The notes under the pieces: model-generated
The model's database searches: none
What the model saw: the letters and a program-made list of their open reading frames with translations, nothing else
Told to the model about the DNA's origin: nothing
Source: Silurus meridionalis
Lineage: Eukaryota; Chordata; Actinopteri; Siluriformes; Siluridae
Length of the DNA stretch: 64,000 bases
Assembly (NCBI RefSeq): GCF_014805685.1
Contig: NC_060896.1
Coordinates: forward strand, 10,566,889-10,630,888
Direction of reading: 5' to 3'
In this document: positions 27,226-41,128 of the stretch, piece after piece
Layout of the letters: each line of letters starts with the position of its first letter
Numbering within the stretch: the first letter of the stretch is position 1
Made by a program: the position numbers and the translations under genes

Positions 27226-27760
27226 TTCTATAAAATACAAATAAAATTCCTCTCACTGTTTGTGTAACTAAGTGGTTTGGAAAGATCTGAATTGGAGCAG
27301 TTGGAAGTTATTGTGCTGAATTCTAGAAAAGGCCACATGTACCTCCTTTTAATTATTCTTTCACTATTGATTCAGATTACAGCGCTTTTGTTAATTAAAA
27401 TGTAATTTTAGATAGACATTTTGTTCTTGGTCACCCAGAGGTGACTATTAGTCTTATTTTAAATGACTGCGTTTATCTTCTCTGGACCACCTGTACACGC
27501 ATGCAGTATTAGGGAAGTGATTCTCTAGGGAATGTTTTACATTAGTTTGTAGTATTTTAGGCTAATGTGGTTGTGTGGGGGGATTGGTAACATTATCACA
27601 TAAGGATCTTTTGGATCAGTTTAAACGGATTTTGAATTCTTTCCTTAGGTATCTGATTGGCGAGGAGGGCTACTGCCTAACGTCACTGCAGAGTGCCCTG
27701 TCGTATGTGGAGTCACTGCACTTGACTGGAGCTTTGGATCTGGCTGCAAAACCTACCTGA
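8653..27760 (+). CDS. vps9d1: VPS9 domain-containing protein 1
   Basis: Fifteen coding exons: 8653-8751, 9171-9237, 11158-11340, 11433-11595, 13735-13846, 17260-17322, 17877-17929, 18164-18251, 18369-18454, 18558-19060, 20691-20820, 21790-21995, 22171-22255, 24694-24798, 27649-27760. All introns are GT/AG, phases match, and the 2055 nt give 684 aa (human is about 630). The protein starts [17 protein letters not shown]. Residues 5-95 resemble an MIT domain, 208-250 a charged coiled coil ([17 protein letters not shown]), and exon 10 encodes a Ser/Pro-rich linker. The C-terminal 540-680 is a VPS9 domain with [12 protein letters not shown] and [17 protein letters not shown], so the Asp and the Tyr/Thr usual in Rab5-type exchange factors are present. 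VPS9 domains activate Rab5-family GTPases at endosomes; whether this protein has exchange activity is inference. The ATG context (ACAATGG) is good. Confidence 0.95.
9856..10272 (+). mobile_element. 5'-truncated non-LTR retrotransposon (copy 1)
   Basis: This lies in VPS9D1 intron 2, sense orientation. It encodes only the reverse transcriptase C-terminus, seen in [33 protein letters not shown] and a final RCGDP stop. The 3' end reads GGCGACCCCTAATGGGAGAAGC followed by a GAA-rich tail. I take it as an RTE-like fish LINE; the clade is inferred. The 5' end is truncated at about 9856, as is usual for LINE copies. Confidence 0.8.
14740..14776. repeat. TTAGA pentanucleotide repeat
   Basis: Short run of TTAGA-like pentanucleotide units (TAGATTAGATTAAATTAGAT and onward) in VPS9D1 intron 5, about 100 bp before the minisatellite. 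Confidence 0.8.
14871..15445. repeat. 31-bp minisatellite, about 18 units
   Basis: Tandem units of 31 bp, for example TCTTGGAGTTGTGCATTG plus TGTTGGGATTGCC. A few units lack one G, and some carry GATTGGCTC (an inverted CCAAT box) in place of GATTGCCTC. The array lies in VPS9D1 intron 5. Because 31 is not a multiple of 3 and the unit holds few stops, long open frames appear in several frames on both strands; they are artefacts. The distal edge at 15430-15500 grades into degenerate units. Confidence 0.95.
15446..16069 (+). promoter_or_regulatory. Candidate internal promoter of VPS9D1
   Basis: This stretch in intron 5 is richer in CpG than its surroundings (GGTTTCCGGCGTCATG, GCGAGCGC-like words near 15795). 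It carries two inverted CCAAT boxes (GATTGGCT near 15460 and 15490). A (GT)n microsatellite lies at 15881-15907. It directly precedes a phase-compatible candidate first exon at 16070. That it is a promoter is inference. Confidence 0.35.
16070..16141 (+). CDS. vps9d1: Candidate alternative first exon of VPS9D1
   Basis: An ATG opens 24 codons starting [10 protein letters not shown] and ending SKFRTFLK, then AAG|GTATTA, a good donor. The donor is phase 0, and the next constitutive exon (17260) is also phase 0 (TLSLQRQMM). Joined this way, the protein would begin with a new 24-residue leader, lose the MIT region (residues 1-208 of the long form) and keep the coiled coil and VPS9 domain. The composition is protein-like, but no transcript evidence is available here and it could be chance. 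Confidence 0.4.
16505..16540. repeat. (GATA)n microsatellite
   Basis: About nine tandem GATA units in VPS9D1 intron 5. Confidence 0.95.
17441..17505. repeat. (TA)n microsatellite, interrupted
   Basis: Two (TA)n blocks separated by TTCTTTT, in VPS9D1 intron 6. Open frames reading YIYIYI here are artefacts. Confidence 0.95.
19078..20612 (-). mobile_element. Tc1-like transposon with broken transposase
   Basis: The left terminal repeat begins CAGTGCCTTCGGAAAGTATT after a TA dinucleotide. The right end (GGAAAATGTGGAAAAAGTGA onward) is its degraded inverted counterpart. The transposase is on the minus strand, starting near 20258 ([15 protein letters not shown], helix-turn-helix region). It includes [19 protein letters not shown] near 19720 and a degraded PDLNPIEHLW motif reading [10 protein letters not shown] near 19490. 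Internal stops (for example TGA near 20130) show it is dead. It sits in VPS9D1 intron 10 only 17 bp after the exon donor. Confidence 0.85.
22772..23118 (+). mobile_element. 5'-truncated non-LTR retrotransposon (copy 2)
   Basis: Same family as copy 1, in VPS9D1 intron 13, sense orientation. It starts at the TTTTCATTGGGAGTGACGAG block, encodes the broken C-terminal region ([18 protein letters not shown]), and ends with GTGACCCCTAATGGAAGCAGC. An in-frame TGA after GGGGTATATA breaks the frame. Confidence 0.8.
24838..26900. repeat. Nested repeats in VPS9D1 intron 14
   Basis: Outer layer: 24838-24990 and 26785-26900 match the two ends of the repeat at 45620-46440 (GCAAGGCCTTCTCT block on the left, ATATTGATGGTTTCTATA block on the right). 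Middle layer: about 25040-25215 and 26565-26781, ending ATTATCGGTATCTGTAAAAT and TTGGTCGACC, typical of a fish DNA transposon with TCGGTATCGG-rich ends. Inner layer: 25218-26560. Layer names are unknown; the nesting is read from the sequence order. Confidence 0.6.
25216..26562. mobile_element. AGGGCCCGAGCACC-type fish element
   Basis: It starts with AATTAGGGCCCGAGCACC and ends near GAGGGCCCGCCATCGCTGCT plus TGCAGCTATA, ends shared by a widespread ray-finned fish repeat. The first about 110 bp are duplicated (25216-25320 and 25326-25400), each copy followed by a (TTTA)n tract. No transposase frame is intact; short open frames inside are chance. Confidence 0.65.
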
Positions 27761-30303
27761 CTCAGGTAAGACACTGCACAACTCATCCATTAAATATGCC
27801 ATACAATGAGTCACTGTAGGTGCGGATAGCGTGCACCTGCACGTTATTAAACCCAAAAGTACAACTTAACGTTGCAATATAAAATAAGTTATTTTTGTAG
27901 AGTTATCTGTGCTTTTGTGTCAAGAAAAGGGCCGGGCAAGTTGGTGGTTTGCGGATTCTCACTTTATAGCCCATTCATGCAACTCAAACATGCCCTATTA
28001 TGTCACTAGAAACACGTAAAGGAGATGCTCATGCTATGTGCACTGTGCACATTCAATTCAGTTTGTGTCTTGTGGTGTGGTGTTGTTACCTCGCTGACGT
28101 TGATCATTTTCCTATAATCGCATGTCCTGAAATGGTTTTAATCCTCTACCACAGCAATTTGTGCATTTGAGCATCATAATTTATCTGTTTGTAGTTATGA
28201 TTTTATGTTGTGGAACTTCCATGAAACAGGGTGCAGGGGTGCCAGCACCACTCACAATAAAGCCTCCGAGCAGCAAGAGAGAAACAGTAGAACTTAACCA
28301 CAGAATCCCTTGCATGTCAGTAGATAGTACATCCATGCAAACAGCATAAATAGTGTATCGGTTAAACCAGTATTAAAAAACATTTTAATATATAAGCCTT
28401 TTTGCAGTTTCTAGAAAACATGACTAACAATGCTTTGTAGTCCAGTTTGTTTATATAATGTTGCACACAATGTGTTTACCACCCGTTGTAAAATATCCAT
28501 TGTTGTTGAACTGTCTTGTTTGTTAATATTTGTATATCTGAAAATTAGTACGGAATGATCGAATTCTAAATTTGGCGGAATGTGAATTCAGCTGAACACC
28601 GTTTTCATGTGTGCTGTTTAGCCTACAATGTCAGCATTGAGTAAATCTACAGATACAGTCTGTGTTGGCCAACAACTTGCTATTTTTTTTTTTATGTATA
28701 CATTGGTAACATTATCACATAAGGACTGTTTACAAAGAAACTTTAATACATTAGGGGTTAAGGCTTGTAAGTACAAAATCTGTGATTGCACAAAGACTGT
28801 TTAAAAGTCAGTTGTTGTTTTTTTTGTGACTGGGGCTGATGTTTTTCACAGACTCCATACGTTTCTCTTTAGTCCTTCAATCCAGGACAGCAACGTCTCA
28901 GTCTTTCCTATCATCAGTGCTGCAAGATTAAACACCCGTCATCCATCCAGCATAGAAGATGTAACACAAAGCGAGTCTGGAGCTTTGCAGCCTCAAAAGC
29001 GTGAGAGCTCTGAATCCTGCTGTGTTGCAGAGTTGGGTCCCAAATGGTCTTTGGTTAGTGAAATGGAATCAGGTTGATGTTATGAGGGAGTTGTTTTGGG
29101 CGTTTAAAAAATTAAATCAAATAGCGTGCCTAATTCAATTATCTCTGCGTCCTGTTTTGTTTTCTTCATAATATAGTTGTTTTACTGTGAGTGAACAGAA
29201 GACTAAAATAACTACAACCATTTGTTTTTGTTTTGCTGTTTTTTTTTTTTTTTTTTTTTTTACCCGGGTCTAGTACATGTCTTCTCACGAAGTATAAAAA
29301 TGGCAAAATTGTGCTGTTTAAAAAGACTCCTAGAAAGTCATGAGTGAAGAGATTGCAATGACTAAATTTTTTTTGTGTAAGAAAAGTTGTGCCATTTAAG
29401 TTTTATCATTGTATCATCATAACTATAAACCTTGAAGACGAAGGACTGACCTGCTGTTTTAATGAGGAAAAAACAAGGACGTAATTTCTAGCACACTGTA
29501 ATTAATGGAATTGAGCATGTTTCAGATAAATATCCAACTAACTTGTTTTGTTGACGTTATACTTTGATGAATGATGTTTGCAGGTTGGATAATAAATGGG
29601 ATTTTTCGAGCTATCTACATCCTGATTTTGAAAATAGTGGCATGAGAGATATGCCAGACACTTTATTTACATTTTTTTTTATTGTGACAGTGACCTGGAT
29701 CAGCACTTTGAGAAGCACATAACAAGGACTGCATATTTAAACATTCACTGAATATTAAGTTTCCTACAGAGTAGTATACATGTATATAACTGCGTTTTCT
29801 TCCACCCACCATGAATTATATTGTTTGTATAAACAATTATATATGGTCTTGTTTACTGTTTTTGCTCCTTTCAAATATTTTACTAAACTAATGTGTTTAA
29901 ATATTTACTGCTTTACCAAAAATCATTTCGACATAAAAAAGAGTTGTACCAAAAGATTTTTTTTTTTTTTTTATGTGAACTGTTGATGCTTAAGTGTATT
30001 TTATGCTCCATTCAATTATGCAAAATGAATGTTGAGAAGGAAAAAAAAAAGTCTTAGTTTATGAATATAAAATGCTGGCATTGCTGTACCATATCTAATG
30101 TAAATATGTATCTAACCTTATGTAACATCTGTCTAATATAAATGTATTTGTCCTAGTTTTTTTTTTTTTTTTTTCCTTCTGTGTATGTGGATCACTGGCT
30201 GCAATCAATTGAATATTTGCTGTATTGCTAATGATCTTTAAATGTGAATTTGTTGAAAAAGAATGCATAATGTATAGTATGCCATGGGTTTTGTAATAAT
30301 AAA
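27761..30303 (+). other. vps9d1: VPS9D1 3' UTR with possible intron
   Basis: The region after the stop is AT-rich with long T runs (27190 lies in the upstream intron; 29240, 29955 and 30160 here). It ends with AATAAA at 30298-30303. CTCAG|GTAAGA 5 nt after the stop is a strong donor, and TTTCTCTTTAG|TCC at 28872 is a possible acceptor, so a 3'UTR intron of about 1.1 kb is possible. An open frame at 28826-29077 is most likely noncoding UTR. Confidence 0.5.
30298..30303 (+). terminator. Polyadenylation signal of VPS9D1
   Basis: AATAAA about 2.5 kb downstream of the stop codon, followed by a T/G-rich stretch. It is the best-placed signal after the last coding exon. Confidence 0.5.
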
Positions 30304-33300
30304 ACTGAAGTGACCTTTACCCTGGGTTGTCCTTCACAGGTAACGGGTACAAATTGGGCTAAGGCAGAAAAAAAGTATAACTTTGATTTATTGAAAAAGT
30401 CTTGATTTTCAGCTTTGGGTGCCAGGAATAACTAAGAAGCAGAATTCTAGAATGTTACAAGATATTTCATGCCAGGTAAGACTGGATTAAACATGCCAGT
30501 TTACATCAGAGGGCGGTGCACCCAGGAATTTCTCATATACCCTTTCTTGTCTATTGTTAACTCTGATGTCCAGCTTATTGTCCTCTATTTTTCCCCAGTT
30601 CTTGTTTTCTGTTACATGAACAAACATAACTTCTAGAATGAAGAATATTTCTCTTTAGCAATGCACAAAAGCCCAAAGGAATTTATGCTGCTTTCAATTT
30701 CTGGTGGAAATATAATTACAGGTTGCATGCATCTGTAGGCCACGAAACTCGTGTGATTACAAATTAATTATATTTTTTACTATTTTTTCAGGTTTTTATT
30801 AATATGAATATGATACCTGCAGAAAGCCAGTAAGGTTTGTGTTAATGTTGCATGTTGTCTAAGCAGTTGTAGTTTATACAGTTTTCTCGAATCATGACCT
30901 CTGAACTTCTGAGGCGGACTTGCCTTAACTCTACTGCTGGTGCCTTCTAGTCTGTGTAGCCGTCTTCTCTTCATTTGTACACTCTGTCTAAACAGATCCG
31001 GTTCCAGAGCATTCGTGCTAATACCACCATTACCATTTCATGTCCATCACTAACTAGCCAAACTGAAGCTCTGCTGTAACTCAGCGCAGCTGTGTTTTAT
31101 AGCTGCATTGCATTTGTAGGGTTTTTGTTTCCAATACATCCATGTTTCATTTGTCATTGTGGGTGAGTCATCAAATGGTGAGAGAAGAGTTTTTAGGACT
31201 TAACCAGTGGTGGACGAAGTACACAAAGCATGTGCTTTGCTCCATTTAACATTTAACTTGTATAAAAGTATTTGCCTTTAAATGAACTTAAGTATCAAAG
31301 TACTATGATTCAATATGGCTATAATGTTCCTTATCATTTTTATCACAAGACTTAATGAATAGAATGATATTAATGAGTCAAACACTGATATCTATTAAAA
31401 TGATCATGAGCCCGAAACCACCTTTTCAACTAAAATTGTGCAAATAAGACAAGGGGTGTTGTGGCAAGTTCGAGTCAGGAGTTTCTTCCATTTATTCCTC
31501 TCAAAATGTTCTGCTTGCTGTTAAACTGATGCGGAACTGTATGTTTGTTCTAAGTAGATACCTCTAACCAGCAATAGATGTTCTAAGCCCTGAAGGTGAA
31601 CCATGCCATGACCCAACTTCTCCCCATTGATTAGTTTCTGTTTTGAAAAGCTCCTCTTTGCTTCAGCTATTGTCACTGGATGAGTAAGAACATATTCCCA
31701 GAGCAGTTCACAAATTTGGATACATTTCTGAGAACTCCATTTCATGTAGAATGCATTTATTGCACAATTAAATTCACGTCATTAAATCCTAACCCCTGTG
31801 ACAGCACCCAACCTAACCCCCACCCCTTCTTTCTGAGTGTATGAGTGAGGGAACTTTTCCGGGCGGTGAGTGCACACTCCGAATCCTGACCCTCCATCCA
31901 AATGGGTGGTAAAAAAAAGAAAAAAAAAATCTTTGTTTTCTACGTAGTCACCACCCAGCAAGATGCCATGCAATCAAAACCAGTTTAAATCAGCACGTGC
32001 TCTACCATGATTGGTGGCTTGCTGTGTGCTTGACCAGTTTTTATCCACTCATTTATAAAAAGAAACGAGTGATTTTGCGTAATTTAGTTGAGTAGAAAGT
32101 CAGATATTTGACTTTGAAATGTAGTGAAGTTAAAAGTATTCGTAAACGGAAATACTTGAATACAGTACAGATACGCATTAAACACAACTCTAATACTGTA
32201 ACGAATTACATTGACTTCGCTACTGTCCACCAGTGCAGACCCAGACTGTTTTGCTTTGTGTTTAAGATTGTTGAAAATGTTTCTATTTCTAATTGTCATA
32301 TATCAGATCATGGGCTTAGCACTTCTTTGTGCTTGGTGCTGTTTTCAATGCAGAAGAATTAGTTTATCAAGTTTGCAGAAGAAATGTCTGCAAATCTGAA
32401 ATACCACCACTTTCTGGAAATGTACGCCTTGGAATCGTAAGTAAGGTACATAGCGTGACTTGTCTCACTGGCCTTCTGTCTGTAATGAAATAATACAGAC
32501 CACTCAAGTATGCTAGCAGTTGATCAAGTGACACCACTCATTTCCAATGATTCTGGTGAATATAAAACTGGATAATCCTTTATTACACATTACCTGCAGT
32601 ATGTTTCTAATATAGAAGCAAACAATATGTTGCCTGTGATGTATTTTTGTCTCTAAAGATTATTTTCAGAAGGGAAAGCAGCCATGCCTTTTTCTGGCAC
32701 GGAGACCACATTGTCTCATGGAAGGGCGAGTGTTGCGTTTTGGGGGATGATGTTTAGTTTTGAAATCTGTTCCAATATTTGAGTTCCTAGTCCTTTTAAG
32801 GAGTGCAATAAAATCAATTTTTAATGTTAACCAGATGAGTGAAGTGGAGGTCACGTCCTCGTATCCTCGTCAGGCGCAGGTGACTCACCCCCTTCAAGAC
32901 TAAACACGTGGAGGTTTGCAGAATTCAGGCACTTTCTGTTCCCAGTATTGATGATAAACAAACGGTTGATATGGAGATTAAGTTAATACGTAAAAACGTA
33001 TTTGCTATCCTGAGCAGGTGATGCAGAAAATCGTTACATGATCATCTGCTAATGTGTTTCAGCCATTTCCTACTCTCTCAACCTGCATTGAAATGCCTCG
33101 TACATCCTTTGAAATAAACAAGTTGAATAAACAATGTGATAAAACAATCTGATAAACAAAAGTGATCAATCGGGTCTAATAAATCTGTGTTTTTACTGGT
33201 CACAGGCCACTCTTGATTTTAGAGCTTGTTTTATTTAGTGAAATGTCAAATACATATCCAGGGGTGTATGTAAAGTACACCATAACATTAACAAACAAAC

Positions 33301-33787
33301 AAAGATCTACCTTCTATAACATTTCCCTTGTTTGAACACTTGGGTATTCTACCATCGCAGCTCTGTTTATTTTCAGGCAGTGTGGTGTAGGATAACTGGA
33401 ACCACATAAGCAGAACAGATGTAGACTGAAGAATATTTGTTAGCAGAGCAGGGAGTCACGCTAGGGAGATCACATCCCTCTTCCAGTCCTAACACTCTCC
33501 CATCGACCTGAAGCCTGGATTAAACTATAAAGCTTGAGCACAGTCCAAAATATTTCTTCTCTTTCATTCTCACATTACAAAGGAATCTGTTTGTGTGCCT
33601 CTTGAGTCATGCTACTATTTTCAAACCAAACATATTTGTGCACAGCTACACCCCGCTAAAGCCGTGCATTTCTATTGTGTTGTGTTAGTCTAAACTAAGT
33701 ATAATGAAGAAGCTGGACGTTACTTAAGCATTGTGTATTCATTTGCATGCAAAGTAAATAGTGAGTGGAGTCGAGAGTGAATAGACC
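30304..33787. other. Intergenic DNA between VPS9D1 and SDR gene
   Basis: No coding exon recognised. The part nearest the SDR stop is presumably its 3' UTR; a minus-strand AATAAA (TTTATT at 33230-33235) lies about 550 bp past that stop. The rest has no family I can name. Confidence 0.4.
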
Positions 33788-37115
<3,328 letters not shown>

Positions 37116-37275
37116 CACCAACACACACGCGCACGCACACCTGTTGTGTAGTCGGACACACTGCCGTTACCGGGATGTACAAACGCTAACGGTGCGGCGA
37201 TGCAGAGTTTTTAAGAGATCGCGGCTAAACTGCCCCGCCCTCTTGGCACACTAACCACGCCCCCGTACCAGAGCT
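37116..37275 (-). promoter_or_regulatory. GC-rich promoter of the SDR gene
   Basis: Immediately upstream of the SDR start codon the sequence turns CpG-rich, with GC-box-like CCCCGCCC near 37233 and CCACGCCCCC near 37255. It holds CGCGGC and GTGCGGCGATG words in an otherwise AT-rich region. Promoter assignment is inference from position and composition. Confidence 0.5.
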
Positions 37276-37569
37276 ATTCTATCTAATGATCATATTCAGA
37301 AAAGTTTTATTCGAGCTCAGTAGACTAAAATACGACCGGATAGCTTCATCTATATAAAACAAATGACCAAATGTTGCTTTTTATATGCAACCTATAACAT
37401 GTTTTTCAATAAAGGTTAGTTAGAGACTTTAAATTACTGAATGAATTAATTATTTTGGAAAACGAGAAGTCTAATATTATTTTGTGGTTTTGGCTCCATC
37501 TAGTGGAACTTTACAAGAATGCGTTTTGATTTTCACACATTTTTATTCAATTCATATGTTTATAGAAGT

Positions 37570-38725
37570 ATTTATGATAAATGTCATCAGTGCCTATGCG
37601 CCACAAGTGGGTTGTAAGATGTAAAACTGAAGGAGGAAGACGGTAGTGTAAGGTTCAGGGAAGAGGACAGACAGGGGCTAAGAAATGGTCAAGAGCTGCT
37701 GGATGATTTGGCAACTACTGCAGAAGTGATAAGGGAGACAGCTAGAAAGGTACTTGGTGTGACATCTGGAAATAGAAAGGAAGACAAAGAGACGTGGTGG
37801 TGGAATGAGAAAGTGTAGGAGAGATGCGACAGCAGATGAAGAGGAATGTGCAAGAGCTGTGTGAAAATTTGGACACTAAGGAACGAGAAAAGGATTTGTA
37901 CCGATTGGCCAGGCAGAGGGACTGAGCTGTGAAGGATGTGCTACAAATTAGAGAAATAAAGGATGGAGGTGGAAGTGTGTTGACTAGCGAGAAAAGTGTG
38001 TTGAAAAGGTGGAGGGAGTATTTTGAGCAGCTAATGAATGAGGAAAATGAGAGAGAAGGTTGGATGGTGTGGAGATGATTAGTAAGAAGGAAGTGAGAGC
38101 ACAAGAGCTAAAAGGATGAAGAGGGAAAGTCGGTTGGACCAGATGACATACCGGTAGAAGCATGGAGATGTTTGGGAGAGATGGCAATGGAGTGCAAAGT
38201 AATGGAGAGTGTGTTAGTGAAGTAAAGAAAAGAGTGCAGGCAGGGTGGAGTGGGTGGAGAAGAGTGGCAGGAGTGATTTGTGATTGAAGGATATCTGCAA
38301 GAGTGAAAAGGAAAGTTTATAGGACTGTGGTGAGACCTGAGATGTTTAGAGACAGTGACATTGAGTAAAAGACAGGGGGTGGAGCTGGAGGTAGCAAAGC
38401 TGAAGATGTTGAGGTTTTCGTTGAGAGTGACAGCGATGGACAGGATTAGAAATGAGTTTATTAGAGGGACAGCGCATGTAGGACGCTTTGAAGACAAGCT
38501 GAGGGAGTCGAGATTGAGATGGTTTGTATATGGGTAGGAGAATGCTAAGGATGGAGCTGCCAGAATGGAGGAAAAGAGGAAGACCAAGGAGGAGGTTTAT
38601 GGATGTGGTGAGGGAAGACATGCAGGTAGTTGGTGTGAATGAAGCAGATGTAGAGTACAGGGGGGAATGAAGACGCATGATCCGCTGTGGCGACCCCTAA
38701 TATGAGAAGCCAAAAAAAGCAGATA
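37570..38725 (+). mobile_element. Non-LTR retrotransposon, internally deleted (copy 3)
   Basis: It begins in an endonuclease-like fragment (NVISAYAPQVGCKM, 37578-37620), then runs through degraded ORF2 to the same C-terminal module as copy 1 and the GTGGCGACCCCTAATATGAG 3' end. Frameshifts and internal deletions are many. Same orientation as the other copies. Confidence 0.75.
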
Positions 38726-39189
38726 TTTATGGAAGTATCTAATTTCTGTATTCTGAGTTAAAAATTAAATGTTTCCTCTGGATAGACTTGAGAACATTCT
38801 TCTCTCTTTCAGAGAAGTCTAATTTGGCCATTTGCTATTTCTCAGCAGACCATAGTCATTAACATAATAGACTTTACCAACATGTTTGTATGCATTCTTA
38901 TATTGATTTATTATTTATTAATGTTAAATATTGTTGTTGTTGTTGTTGTTACAATTCCAGAATAAACTCAATATGGCAGTACAAGTTAACAAATGTTTTA
39001 AGCAATCATGCACTGCATAACTAGTATTCTAGTAAATTAATATGCTGGGTCAGATTAAAGTCTTCTTGCCGTAATTGTTTTAACATTCTCCATTGATTTA
39101 TTTAAAAAAATATTTTGTGGAAAGACAAATTAGCAATGGTTTAGATGAGGACTCTTTATTAGTAGCAGTAAAATTAATGTGCGATAATG

Positions 39190-40000
39190 TGCGATTTGAC
39201 TAGTGAGGAGAGTGTGTTAAGGAGGAGGAGGGAGTATTTTGAGCAGCTGATGAATGAGGAAAATGAAAGAGAGAGAAGGTTGAGTGAGTTGGAGTTGGTG
39301 AAGAAGGAAGTGGATAGAATTAGTAAGGAGGAAGTGAAAGCAGCGATTAAGAGGATGAAGAGTGGAAAGTCGGTTGGACCAGGTGACATACTAGTAGAAG
39401 CGTGGAGATGTTCAGGAGAGATGGCAGTGAAGTTTTTAACCAGATTGTTCAACTTAATTTTGGAGGTGCGATGATGCCTGAGGAATGGAGAAGGAGTGTG
39501 CTGGGAACTTCAGGGGAATAAAGTTGATTAGTCACACCATGTAGTTATGGGAAAGAGTAGTGGAAGCCAGGCTGAGGGAGGAAGTGACCATCTGTGAGCA
39601 ACAGTATGGTTTCATGCCAAGGAAGAGCACCACAGATGCATAATTTGCTTTGAGAATGTTGATGGAGAAGTATAGAGAAGGTCAGAAGGAGTTGCATTGT
39701 GTGTTTGTGGATTTAGAGAAAGCGTATGACAGGGTGCCGAGAGAGGAGTTGTGGTATTGTATGAGGAAGTCAGGTGTGTCGGAGAAGTATGTGAGGGTGG
39801 TGCAGGACATGTATGAGGACAGTGTGACAGCAGTGAAGTGTGCAGTAGGAATGACAGGCCTGTTAAAGTGGAAGTGGTACTGCATCAAGGATCGATTTTG
39901 AGCCCTTTCCTGTTTGCAGTGCTGATGGACAGGCGGATGGACGAGGTCAGACAGGAGTCTCCATGGACTATGGCGTCCATAGAAGAAGAAGAGGATAACG
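39190..40000 (+). mobile_element. Non-LTR retrotransposon RT fragment (copy 4)
   Basis: It encodes the N-terminal and palm part of a reverse transcriptase, including AAIKRMKSGKSVGPG and [17 protein letters not shown]. The YADD block and everything downstream are missing, and frameshifts occur near 39470 and 39880. Its 3' side runs straight into a GACAGCCCT-type MITE end (about 40005-40032). Confidence 0.8.
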
Positions 40001-40032
40001 TGTTATTAATGCGTTCAGTTTAACAGCCCTAA
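40001..40032. mobile_element. Partial hAT-like MITE end
   Basis: The sequence GTGTTATTAATGCGTTCAG followed by TTTAACAGCCCTA resembles the right end of the MITE at 35119-35806. Only the terminal about 30 bp is present, fused to the LINE fragment. Confidence 0.4.
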
Positions 40033-40244
40033 TTCATATATAATAAATGTGTAATACTTATATAATACATAAATAATTAAGGAAGTAATTGAAGAAATAA
40101 CAACAATAATAATAATAAAAATAACAATGCATCTAGATCAAATATATTACATCCTTTAATCAAATAATTTGTTTGTTTGTTTACATTAGAGAAACCAGGC
40201 AACATTTTCTTTAATAACCCAAACCCATGAAATCTGTCCTGAAT

Positions 40245-40720
40245 TATCACGTACAAAGTCACGTGATGTCGGTTGTCGTGAACGCAGCTGCGAGTATCAC
40301 GTGTCCCACAGCGGTAGTACACTTTATGGTTAAACTCCAAATAACCTCCATGTGATCAGTTCACTGCATAGGGTATGAACAAATAGTGTTTAGTACACTT
40401 TTTATGCAACAGGAAGCAATTTGGTATTCAGCCAGAGGTCGAACTACGTTGGGACGCCGTTTGCGGAAGTTACGTCAAAGGTTGTTTTTTTTTCTTATTT
40501 TATTTTCACTTCAGCTTCAGGCGTGTAGTCGCGCACGCTGCGGATTCAAGTTTGAGTTATAAAACATTGTCGTAATAACCAGAAGAAAGTGAACAAGTTT
40601 CAGGTTATTTCTGTTTTTAAGCTTTTAAATTCGTTTTTTAAAAAGTTCCGTATTCGGAAAAGTCACTTAGTCGACAGAAAGGAAAGTGACCGGAAAAAAT
40701 GTCGGGTTTAGCTAATAAAA
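40245..40720 (+). promoter_or_regulatory. SPATA2L promoter region with E-boxes, ETS and CRE
   Basis: Two CACGTG E-boxes lie at 40260-40265 and 40298-40303; the first is within GTCACGTGAT, close to the CLEAR motif. A CACGTA variant is at 40248. An ETS-type CGGAAGT at 40464-40470 overlaps TTACGTCA (CRE-like) at 40470-40477. CpG density rises in this stretch. A noncoding first exon probably starts near 40500, because the coding exon opens with an acceptor at 41127. Assignment to SPATA2L is by position. Confidence 0.45.
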
Positions 40721-41128
40721 ATACGACCTAATACACTTAAAATGTTGTTAAAAAGTTTAATTAAGTTATGTAATTAAATAAATGTTTAGTTGTTATTTGG
40801 ACACAGAGATTGTTGGTTATAAACCGCTTTCGATTTCGTTTTTTTTTTTTAGCTTTTGAATTGAACACTAAACTATCGAAATATACTATTAGATAATCGG
40901 TTTATTCGGTTATTCTGTATATTGTTTCACTATTTTTTTTGTAGTTATTCATTTAAATATCCACATTTTTGCTAAGATCCTGTTTTAATAGGTGCTCTCA
41001 CTAGTTAAAGGTTTACAAATATGTATTTGTAACAAAAAAAGAGTATTTTGTAATATTCATTGGGAAAAGCATCTTATTTGAATGGCTTTCACTTGTTTAC
41101 AAAAAGTATAAACCTATCTGTTTTCAGG

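Noticed and set aside
41060..41128. Upstream in-frame ATG for SPATA2L (MGKASYLNGF)
   Set aside because: It lies before a good acceptor (TTTTCAG) and the resulting peptide is not family-like; ATG at 41129 fits better.
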